Notes under the pieces: model-generated
What the model saw: only the letters and a program-made list of their open reading frames with translations
Databases searched by the model: none
Told to the model about the DNA's origin: nothing
Made by a program: the position numbers and the translations under genes
Shown here: positions 57,151 through 64,000 of the stretch, piece by piece
How positions within the stretch are numbered: position 1 is the first letter of the stretch
How the letters are laid out: every line of letters starts with the position of its first letter
NCBI GenBank assembly: GCA_024195265.1
Contig: JAJLRJ010000001.1
Coordinates: 59,724,289-59,788,288 of the forward strand
Length of the DNA: 64,000 nt
Source of the DNA: Dendrophyllia cribrosa
Taxonomy: Eukaryota > Cnidaria > Anthozoa > Scleractinia > Dendrophylliidae
Direction: 5' to 3'

Positions 57151-57538
57151 ACCCCCCTTCCCCCTTCTACCACGGTGGGGGTATAAGTTTGCGTGTAAGT
57201 CCCATGGTTAACGATTTATATTTTCACGCAGTTATTAGTTTCGGTATCCAGTATCCCTAAAATTAACGTTGAACAAATTCAGTCCCAACTGATATAAAAT
57301 GAATTTTATTATTTTTAAAGGCAATGAGCAAATACTGTGAAGTACAAAAATGTTTAAAATGAATTGTATTAATATGCTAAAAGGTTTCTAAGGCTGTGTT
57401 GTTTGGGAGAATCCGAAATTGGTCATATGGATTCAGATCATATGGATTCTTTATGTCGACCAAAAAACGAAAAATCCTAAAACGGATCATTTAACGTAAA
57501 CAAACCGTTGGTATGCAAGTGAACTTATTTTAACTCGC
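57151..57538. other. Non-coding spacer
   Basis: CATATGGATTC recurs at 57423 and 57439, related to GGATTC/GGATCT words at 58035-58140. Nothing else. Confidence 0.3.
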
Positions 57539-57827
57539 CAGTGGTGTAGCCAGCCTATAGGCCCGTAGGCCCGGGCCTACAAATTTTTCAGCCCACTTGT
57601 GTTTCATTTTTAAGAATTGGAAATGAAAAATTCAAATCCATTCTCTTTTATCAAATATTAGGATTTCGGTGCTGTCAAGATACACATAAAGTCACCAGAA
57701 AGTGAAGGATAAAGCATTTTCAATGGCCAATATCGAAAAATGTTTTGGGGAGATATGCCCCCGGACCCCCCTAGAAGCGGCCCTTGCGGGACGGATGGCC
57801 AGGCCTACAACTCTGGCTACGCCCCTG
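57539..57827. mobile_element. 289-bp hAT-like MITE
   Basis: Ends CAGTGGTGTAGCCAG and CTGGCTACGCCCCTG fit the CAGNGGCGTAGCCAG ends of many hAT elements. The expected 8-bp duplication is not exact (only CTCGC shared). Confidence 0.65.
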
Positions 57828-59079
57828 CTCGCTTGTGTTTATCCCTCTGCTTCAACAAATAATTTTCAAAATATATGCAATAAAACCTTACTTGATGATT
57901 ACGCATGATATGAAATCGTGAAAGAAACAAAACAGCAAAGGGAGCGAGTAATTTGCACCTGAAAGACCGCTTGTCAGATGAACTTTCTTCGAATCCACTC
58001 CCAAAAAAACCGCTCAGATCACGAATCTTAAAATCTGGATTTTGATTTGATCTAAAACATCTCACCGAAGTATGGATTCAACGGATTTATTATCCGTTCT
58101 TGGATTTTAGGATCTGTTTTGGATTCAAGGATCTAAATTCGAATTTTCCCATAAAAACGTAGCTTGACAAAATAATATTAGCATCAATCAAGGAACACCT
58201 TTATTCGCCCATTGAATATTTCTGATTATTTTCTTTTTATCTATAATGAAAGATAAAGAATTATTTTTATTAAATCGTAGACAAGTACTTTTAAGTAAGT
58301 ACTTGTAAAAGACTATACTTATAAAGTGTATTTGCATGTGTTTTTGGCTAAAACGAAAACACTGTTCCGAAAACGCTGAATTTTAAGGAATCGAATTGTT
58401 CAGTTTGTGTTTTCTGTAAATTGTATGATGTAATCCGAATTTAATTGTATGATGTAATATAAAATTGACGAAGTCTTGAAGGGGTTATGTCTAATATTTG
58501 AGCGATTATTTTAAATGCTAACTGGTTCGTTTCCAAAGTTAAAATGTTCGTTTCTTTTTAACGAAGCCCCTTTGATAAAAGACGGAAATACACTTTTGTA
58601 AATCCCACTCTCAACAAAGTCCATATAATATAATCTTTAAGTGTGGCCTTTTAACAAGACTTATGCCACTAATTGTTAACAAATGTACCCTTGAAAATAA
58701 ATGGTTAAAAATGGTATAACGCCAGCTGCTGCTTGGAGATCAAACAAAAGTATGCAAACATCACATGCGAGAGACGACTGTGACGCGGACAACTCTAGAA
58801 ATGTAAACGTTATGAGCTAGAGTACTTGGTTTGTGAGAAGAATGTTCCCTTTCACGAGTTTTTTCTTGCATTGCGATTGAGAAAGGACAAACTGACAAGG
58901 GACATTTCATTCATAGACCGACCCGTCCGTCGCAATAGGCCCGGTTCATGTAGACGATATCAATAATTATCAACTGGTTGTATGTAAATAGCTACAGAAA
59001 TATCTGTATACGAGATAACGAATCTCCCTGTATATGGTACACATAAAAGCTCTAATGTACTTAACGCATGATATATTAA
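57828..59079. other. Non-coding region
   Basis: A patch at 58020-58140 repeats GGATTT/GGATCT words. No gene was recognised. Confidence 0.35.
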
Positions 59080-59383
59080 AGACCCAGTATTTCCATTATG
59101 CTTTACGCGTCTCAGTCTATTATTGTTTTGGTTTGTACGGGAGTGAGGCCTCTTTTTTTTCCGGGCTCTTGCTTTTCTCGCGGCAAACATCCAATCGCAT
59201 GTAAAGAAATTATATCATCTCGTGCTTCTGTTCTCTTCAAACGTGTTATAGTAAAATGCGTTCTAAAGTGTTGCCTGATAAATAACGTACTTGAATAAAC
59301 GGCTAAGAGCAAGTTTTAAGGACTGAAAGAAAATGGCCGCCGATGCTCTCAGTGCGCAATGCATATTGGGCAAAAAAGGGTCT
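59080..59383. mobile_element. 304-bp TTAA-flanked MITE
   Basis: TTAA at 59076-59079 and 59384-59387. Ends AGACCCAGTATTTCCATTATGC and GCATATTGGGCAAAAAAGGGTCT pair loosely. No protein. Confidence 0.75.
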
Positions 59384-59598
59384 TTAAGACAATAAAAATA
59401 TTGCTATATAACTGCTTTTATGGCATCCATACCATGTTTCGCCAATAGCTTTTTCGTTTTCATTTTCGTTTATACACACTGATTTTCAAAAACATAGCTA
59501 TTTGAGAAATATACATCTTATATATATATATATATTTTTACCTTTTATATTCTCATCAAAAACGTCACATATTTATATATATATATATATATATATAT

Positions 59599-59844
59599 AC
59601 ACCCTTTTGCAAAAATATTGACACTTAAAAATATATATAAATATATATTCGCCCTTAGTGTTTCTATCGCATACGTGATGACAGGCGGCAAATAGTTTTT
59701 AAGGTGGGTACAGTATCATTTTACTCTACTCTACTGTACCCACCTCGAGAACTGTTTGCCGCCTATCGTCACGTATGCGATATAAACACAAAGGACGAAT
59801 ATATATTTATATATATTTTGAGGTGTCAATATTTTTGCAAAAGG

Positions 59845-59848
<4 letters not shown>
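59599..59848. mobile_element. 250-bp foldback embedded in (TA)n
   Basis: Arms of about 112 bp starting TATACACCCTTTTGCAAAAA pair across a loop ATCATTTTACTCTACTCT. Bounded on both sides by TA runs (59573-59600 and 59847-59889). Confidence 0.85.

Positions 59849-59889
<41 letters not shown>
59849..59889. repeat. (TA)n microsatellite
   Basis: About 20 TA units, one of a series at 59519-59536, 59573-59600, 60319-60369 and 61654-61693 that separate palindromic blocks. Confidence 0.9.
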
Positions 59890-59895
<6 letters not shown>

Positions 59896-59981
59896 TCTCA
59901 CGAACATCCAATGAGTAAAGATTTGATCTTCATAATAAAAATATACTTAACATGAATGAAGGCAAGATTTTTTGTTGTAAA

Positions 59982-60024
59982 TCACCTATATTTCGACCGG
60001 GTACACCGGCCTTCTTCAGGGTGA
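59982..60024 (-). ncRNA. Hammerhead-ribozyme-like motif 2
   Basis: The minus strand reads UCACC-CUGAAGA-A-helix II (GGCCGG/CCGGUC, loop UGUAC)-GAAA-UAUA-GGUGA. Helix I UCACC/GGUGA is fully paired. AUAU around the junction is self-complementary (dimeric helix III), with cleavage expected after AUA. Confidence 0.7.
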
Positions 60025-60241
60025 GTGACCGTTACAAACGCGAAACACCACTGATGCAAGCAGCTGATACTAGCGCGCGCGTTTTAAACCGTTAAAATTC
60101 TCAGAACCGCGCGGTTCGAGAGAGAAGTTATTGAAATCTTTAATGCACGCGCAGGAATGTAACGCGTATTTTAACGGTTTAAAACGCGCGCGCTAGTATC
60201 AGCTGCTTGCATCAGTGGTGTTTCGCGTTTGTAACGGTCAC

Positions 60242-60284
60242 TCACTCTGAAGAAGGCCGGTGTACCCGGTCGAAATATAGGTGA
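60242..60284 (+). ncRNA. Hammerhead-ribozyme-like motif 3
   Basis: Plus-strand mirror of motif 2: UCACU-CUGAAGA-A-GGCCGG...CCGGUC-GAAA-UAUA-GGUGA. The one changed helix I base turns a C-G pair into a U-G wobble, so folding is kept. Confidence 0.7.
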
Positions 60285-60318
60285 TTTACAACAAAAAATC
60301 TTGTCTTCATTCATGTTA

Positions 60319-60319
60319 A

Positions 60320-60369
<50 letters not shown>
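60319..60369. repeat. (TA)n microsatellite
   Basis: About 25 TA units between two palindromic blocks. Confidence 0.9.
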
Positions 60370-60371
<2 letters not shown>

Positions 60372-60525
60372 GGTTTTGAAGGTGCTGCCTGAGCCAACGA
60401 AAGATGTCATACCAAAAGGATCACAATAATGGATTCACAGTCCGGATTCGGTGGATTTTATAAAAAACTAGTTAAAAAGACCGAAAATGGACAACTTTTG
60501 GTATATAAAAAAATATAAAAATTTA

Positions 60526-60563
60526 GTTAAAAAACGTTTCGGTCTCTCGACCTTCATCAGTTG
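60526..60563 (-). ncRNA. Hammerhead-ribozyme-like motif 4
   Basis: The minus strand reads CAA-CUGAUGA-A-GGUC-GAGA-GACC-GAAA-CGUU. Core and helix II are intact; ACGU can self-pair for a dimer. Helix I has only two A-U pairs, so activity is doubtful. Confidence 0.55.
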
Positions 60564-60568
60564 TATAC

Positions 60569-60752
60569 ATATGATGCCCGATTTAGGGTGTTAGCTCTAT
60601 TGTACATTGTACACATTCATTGTATTAGGTAAAATTATGTATTCTAATATATTCTATGGTATTGTATTCTATTGTATTGTCGTTCTTTTGTGCTCTAATA
60701 TTCTATTGTTTTAACAAAAGAATAAGTGTTACCCCTAAATCGCGCATGGTAT
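60569..60752. mobile_element. 184-bp MITE in the Penelope arm
   Basis: AGTTGTATAC duplicated at 60559-60568 and 60753-60762. Ends ATATGATGCCCGATTTAGGG and CCCTAAATCGCGCATGGTAT pair with few mismatches. The uninterrupted right arm (61450-61460) gives the pre-insertion sequence. Confidence 0.85.
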
Positions 60753-61457
60753 AGTTGTATACTAGACAGTTACACATGAGACTTAAATACGGTTACAACA
60801 ATGACTTAACGTTAAACGTAACAAAAATAAAAGCAAAATTACAACAATAATACAATAATAGAAGTGATAACAAGACTAGACTAAATAAAAACCACAAGTG
60901 CCACAAATATACTAATGAACTTCGGTAACATAACAATAGAAAGTATAATTACTAAGAAAGACAATCAAAAATAAATTTTAAAAGTTATGCAATTGCCTCA
61001 ACGTAATAAGTTTCCCATTCAGGGCTTTGAATAATCATACATGCCAATGTCACAACAAAATCCCTGAGCAAGGTCCTTAAACAATGAGTAATAAATTCCG
61101 CACTCAGAGCCTTTGAGTGACGAGGCCAGCACAAAAATAACATTCCCCGGACGAGGCCCTTGAACGCTACGACAATTACAAAAGGCGATAAAAAATATAT
61201 AAAAATTAATGCATAACTTTTAACATTTATTCTTGATTGTCTTTCTTAGTAATTATACCTTCTATTGTTATGTTACCGTAGTTCATTAGTATATTTGTGG
61301 CACTTGTGGTTTTCCTTTAGTCTAGTCTTGTTATCACTTCTATTATTGTATTATTGTTGTAATTTTGCTTTTATTTTTGTTACGTAATTTATCAGTAGTT
61401 TAACGTTAAGTCATTGTTGTAACCGTATTTAAGTCTCATGTGTAACTGTCTAGTATA

Positions 61458-61492
61458 CAACTGATGAAGGTCGAGAGACCGAAACGTTTTTT
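61458..61492 (+). ncRNA. Hammerhead-ribozyme-like motif 5
   Basis: Plus-strand mirror of motif 4 with the same CUGAUGA, GGUC/GACC and GAAACGUU. Helix I is weak. Confidence 0.55.
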
Positions 61493-61648
61493 AACTAAAT
61501 TTTTATATTTTTTATATACCAAAAGTTGTCCATTTTCGGTCTTTTTAACTAGTTTTTTATTATATCCACCGAATCCGGACTGTGAATCCATTATTGTGAT
61601 CCTTTTGGTATGACATCTTTCGTTGGCTCAGGCAGCACCTTCAAAACC

Positions 61649-61653
<5 letters not shown>

Positions 61654-61693
<40 letters not shown>
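61654..61693. repeat. (TA)n microsatellite
   Basis: About 20 TA units at the 3' boundary of the Penelope-like element. Confidence 0.9.
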
Positions 61694-61694
<1 letters not shown>

Positions 61695-61726
61695 TCTAAC
61701 ACAAGAGAAAACACTTTTTTCTTAAA

Positions 61727-61769
61727 ACACCTATATTTCGGCAGCGTACAGCTGCCTTCATCAGGGTGA
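61727..61769 (-). ncRNA. Hammerhead-ribozyme-like motif 6, in the Penelope 3' end
   Basis: The minus strand reads UCACC-CUGAUGA-A-GGCAGC-UGUAC-GCUGCC-GAAA-UAUA-GGUGU. Helix II has 6 pairs and helix I CACC/GGUG 4 pairs. The helix II sequence differs from motif 2 while pairing is kept. Same strand as the ORF and about 120 bp beyond its stop. Confidence 0.7.
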
Positions 61770-61889
61770 ATGGCTGACAAGGCGTTACACGCGATAAAAA
61801 CCGTTACAACCGTTATATGTGCGCGCTAATCAAAAAGATTTTTAAACTGCGCGCGCTACAACAGCTAAATACAAATGCTGGTAAAACTG

Positions 61890-64000
61890 CTATTTTTGCG
61901 CGCGAAGTCCCCGATTTTGGCTATAAAAAAAATCGCTCTCATTCAGACCGTGGGGTCTGAGTGTCTTCAGTTTGTAAGCCCATTGACCCTCCTTATCCGT
62001 CAGATTTTCCGTTCTGTCCACTCTGTCTATTAACTGAACTGACATATCCTCCAGACCCCCATGACCCGCACTAAAAAAATGCCTGTACAAGATCTCATCG
62101 TCTAGCCTCTCTTCGGGCGTCATTCTACCATGCAAATTCAGTCGACTACGGTGGTTGTTAAATCTGAGTCGAAATTTGGTCGAAGTCGAACCCACATATT
62201 GCTTGCCACATGTTTTACAAGTAAGCAGATAAACCACATTCGTGCTATTACAGTTCAAACTGTAATTTATGGTGTATGACTTGCCCGTGTTCGTACTCTC
62301 GAAAGTGTCCCCCATCTTGAGAAGCTTGTCCTTCCTACATATCCTGCAGTTCTTCGAGGCACATTGCTTGTTCCCGCTATCCCTGATTGTAATTTCTTGT
62401 TTAACTTTAGCGTGCACTAAATAGTCTTTAAGACTCTTGGGCCGACGAAAAGCCACCATCGGCTGTTCCTTGATTGCTTTCTTGCATCTCTTTGACGCAT
62501 GTAGCACGGGGTGCAGATCTCTCAGGATTTTTCCAATGTTTGGAAGACCGGGATGATACGTTACGACGAACGGAATCCTTTCATTTTTTCTGCTTGTTTC
62601 TCTTGGCGTTAAAGCCTCGTCCCTTGTTATTCTTTTCGCTCTGTTTATCTGTCTCATAACAAACGATTTCTCATATCCTCTAGCCACTAAAAACTCGGTC
62701 AATCTCTTGGCTCTGTCGTCAAAAAATTCTTCTAAAGAACAAATACGACGTAGTCTCAATGCTTGGGCATACGGAATCCCCTCTTTACATCCTCTCGGGT
62801 GACAAGATCTTGAGTCCAGATACTGGTGTTTGTCAGTGGGTTTAATGTATAAGTCGGTTTCTAGCTTCCCATTTCTATTCAAGACTGTAACATCTAAGAA
62901 GTCAACTTGCTCTCTAGAGTAGTTCCACGTGAATTTTATAGTGTCGTGTGAATTATTAATAAAGTTCAAAAATCTTTCCAATTCTTCCTCTCCTGCTGTC
63001 CATATCATAAAGATATCGTCAATATACCTAAACCAAGTGTGAGGTTTCTTTTCGTATCCATCTATGAGTGTTCTTTCTAGCTCATCCATAAAAAGGTTGG
63101 CGTATGGAGGGGCCATTTTTGTCCCTATTGCTGTCCCCAATATCTGTAGGAAGTGCTCTCCATCAAACTCGAAATTGTTGTTTCTTAACACTATGCCTGC
63201 GAGTTCCGCAATTTCTGTAGAAGGGATTTCCGGGTTTATTCTACCGTCTAATGCTTTCTTTATAGCTCTCAGACCTTCGTCGTGTGGGATGGAAGGGTAA
63301 AGCCCTACAACATCAATTGTAACCATAATGGAATCATCTGGAAGAATACCTAAATTATTGATTTTCCTAAGAAAGTCATTTGTGTCCTTGATGTATGATT
63401 TAACCTTAGGAACCAAAGGTTTCAGATGCGCTTCAACAAATTGCGAAATCTTCTCAGTCGGCGTTCCACATCCCGAGATAACAGGTCTCCCAGGGACTCT
63501 TTTCTTGTGAATCTTTGGTAATAAATAATATCTACCTGCTTTAGTGTTGGAATCAACTAAAAGATAGTCCAAAGTCTCATCATTGATGTAACCTTTGTCG
63601 TGTAGTTGTTCTAGTTTCTTATTAACCAAGTCCCTCATCTCCATAGTCGGATCCCGGGGCAACTTCTTATAAACCTTAACATCACCCAACTGTCGCTTTC
63701 CTTCTGCAATATATATCTCCCTGTCCATTATAACCACCCCTGAGCCTTTATCTGCTTCTTTTATAATGATGTCATTGTACCGTCTTAAATTACTAAATGC
63801 TCTTTGTTCCTCCCTTGTAAGGTTGCGATTTACTCTGGTATCTAAATCACTAGACAAAATCTTGTTCTCGAGCTCCCTTACATAAGCTTCAAGTACCATT
63901 TCCCTGTTCTTTTTAGGACACCATGACGACTTCTTTTTAAATGCTGGGGTTTCTGAGAAATCACTTTCAACCGTTTCGTCATTATAAAAATATTCCCTGA
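61890..64000 (-). CDS. Penelope-like RT with GIY-YIG endonuclease (5'-partial)
   Basis: Open from the window edge to TAG at 61890-61892. Counting from the internal ATG at 63899 (669 codons), with at least 33 more in-frame codons upstream that look genuine (KKSSWCPKKNRE): RT with KEADKGSGVVIMD at 47-59, LLPKIHKK at 126-133, catalytic TIDVVGLYPSI at 194-204, GTAIGTKMAPPYAN at 255-268 and YIDD at 292-295; a Cys cluster (C513, C518, C521) ; GIY-YIG endonuclease with VVYLLTC at 555-561, QYVGSTS at 567-573, R577/R579 and the likely catalytic E637. This is the standard RT-endonuclease order of Penelope-like elements. No stop or frameshift, so it may be a live copy. ATG 63899 is not the true start. 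Confidence 0.93.
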   Translation of the reverse strand, partial: REYFYNDETVESDFSETPAFKKKSSWCPKKNREMVLEAYVRELENKILSSDLDTRVNRNLTREEQRAFSNLRRYNDIIIKEADKGSGVVIMDREIYIAEGKRQLGDVKVYKKLPRDPTMEMRDLVNKKLEQLHDKGYINDETLDYLLVDSNTKAGRYYLLPKIHKKRVPGRPVISGCGTPTEKISQFVEAHLKPLVPKVKSYIKDTNDFLRKINNLGILPDDSIMVTIDVVGLYPSIPHDEGLRAIKKALDGRINPEIPSTEIAELAGIVLRNNNFEFDGEHFLQILGTAIGTKMAPPYANLFMDELERTLIDGYEKKPHTWFRYIDDIFMIWTAGEEELERFLNFINNSHDTIKFTWNYSREQVDFLDVTVLNRNGKLETDLYIKPTDKHQYLDSRSCHPRGCKEGIPYAQALRLRRICSLEEFFDDRAKRLTEFLVARGYEKSFVMRQINRAKRITRDEALTPRETSRKNERIPFVVTYHPGLPNIGKILRDLHPVLHASKRCKKAIKEQPMVAFRRPKSLKDYLVHAKVKQEITIRDSGNKQCASKNCRICRKDKLLKMGDTFESTNTGKSYTINYSLNCNSTNVVYLLTCKTCGKQYVGSTSTKFRLRFNNHRSRLNLHGRMTPEERLDDEILYRHFFSAGHGGLEDMSVQLIDRVDRTENLTDKEGQWAYKLKTLRPHGLNESDFFYSQNRGLRAQK

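Larger units (their letters stand above)
59946..60318. repeat. Penelope-type terminal repeat as head-to-head palindrome
   Basis: Arms of about 140-150 bp from ACTTAACATGAATGAAGG to the mirror ending CATTCATGTTAAGT. Each arm contains a hammerhead-like motif and GCTGATACTAGCGCGCGCG. The spacer 60090-60165 is unpaired. The terminal region beside the Penelope-like ORF (61727-61800) is related. Confidence 0.85.
60370..61653. repeat. 1.28-kb Penelope-type inverted repeat
   Basis: The left arm (60370 to about 60990) and right arm (about 61211 to 61653) match as reverse complements, starting AGACGGTTTTGAAGGTGCTG on the left and ending at CCGTCT before the next TA run. Each arm has one hammerhead-like motif. 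The left arm is longer because of the MITE at 60569-60752. The central part 60990-61210 contains loose repeats of GAGGCC and CAAC words. Confidence 0.85.
61700..64000 (-). mobile_element. Penelope-like element, 3' part
   Basis: Minus-strand ORF plus a terminal repeat with hammerhead-like motif and a TA run behind it. The 5' part is outside the window. The terminal region shares CCTATATTTCG...CTTCA..AGGGTGA with the palindrome at 59946-60318, which ties those blocks to this family. Confidence 0.85.

Noticed and set aside
59704..60410. Ile-Tyr repeat proteins
   Set aside because: Translation of (TA)n microsatellite, not coding.
1..64000. CRISPR arrays, prokaryotic operons, rRNA genes
   Set aside because: No regularly spaced direct repeats, no ribosome-binding-site operon structure and no rRNA text; the DNA is clearly eukaryotic.

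Overview
This is eukaryotic, AT-rich, repeat-dense genomic DNA. The best guess is an anthozoan cnidarian such as a stony coral. That is an inference from intron-poor rhodopsin-class GPCR genes, TTAGGG-type repeats, Penelope-like, L1/Tx1-like, Mag-like Gypsy and BEL/Pao retroelements, and many short inverted-repeat elements. No organism-specific marker was found. Only two ordinary cellular genes look intact: a rhodopsin-family GPCR on the minus strand (14765-15916) and another on the plus strand (about 54289-55425). Both have a plausible 3' splice site a few bases before the start codon, so each may be the main coding exon of a gene with an upstream non-coding exon. A third GPCR (9552-9838) and a DEDDh exonuclease (20605-21365) are broken.

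Layout. 0-1.3 kb: decayed 3' end of a BEL/Pao element with its putative LTR. 1.4-3.0 kb: mosaic of short dispersed repeats. 3.17-6.62 kb: a young Gypsy element (199-bp LTRs, one difference, 5-bp target duplication) whose single long ORF lacks reverse transcriptase. 7.1-10.6 kb: nested wreckage made of a poly-G inverted-repeat element, an L1/Tx1-like LINE pierced by a 352-bp MITE, a GPCR pseudogene and a BEL/Pao fragment. 11-13.7 kb: a second poly-G/poly-C element, a 1-kb foldback with a nested element, and AT-rich satellite-like DNA. 14.8-15.9 kb: GPCR 1. 16-34 kb: mostly non-coding DNA with several MITEs, a near-perfect 74-bp palindrome, a LINE remnant, and three diverged copies of a low-copy segment. 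34.1-35.9 kb: a 1.75-kb foldback with about 800-bp arms. 36-53.6 kb: more inverted-repeat elements, a possible hAT remnant, tRNA-like Pol III modules, an isolated hammerhead-like motif, and long stretches where nothing was recognised. 54.3-55.4 kb: GPCR 2. 56-59.4 kb: a third poly-G/poly-C element, telomere-like repeats and MITEs. 59.5-64 kb: a chain of palindromes separated by (TA)n runs, followed by an intact Penelope-like ORF (RT plus GIY-YIG) that leaves the window.

The most interesting signal is a set of hammerhead-ribozyme-like motifs. Six lie around the Penelope-like element, including two head-to-head pairs inside palindromes, and a seventh lies alone at 50.73 kb. Different copies have different helix I and II sequences but keep the pairing, which supports a folded RNA rather than chance. 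All copies carry one extra A before helix II. Other points are the RT-less in-frame Gypsy polyprotein, an inverted pair of tRNA-like sequences inside one inverted-repeat element, and several unrelated elements flanked by TTAA, which suggests repeated use of a piggyBac-like activity. All calls come from reading the sequence; no database search was run.
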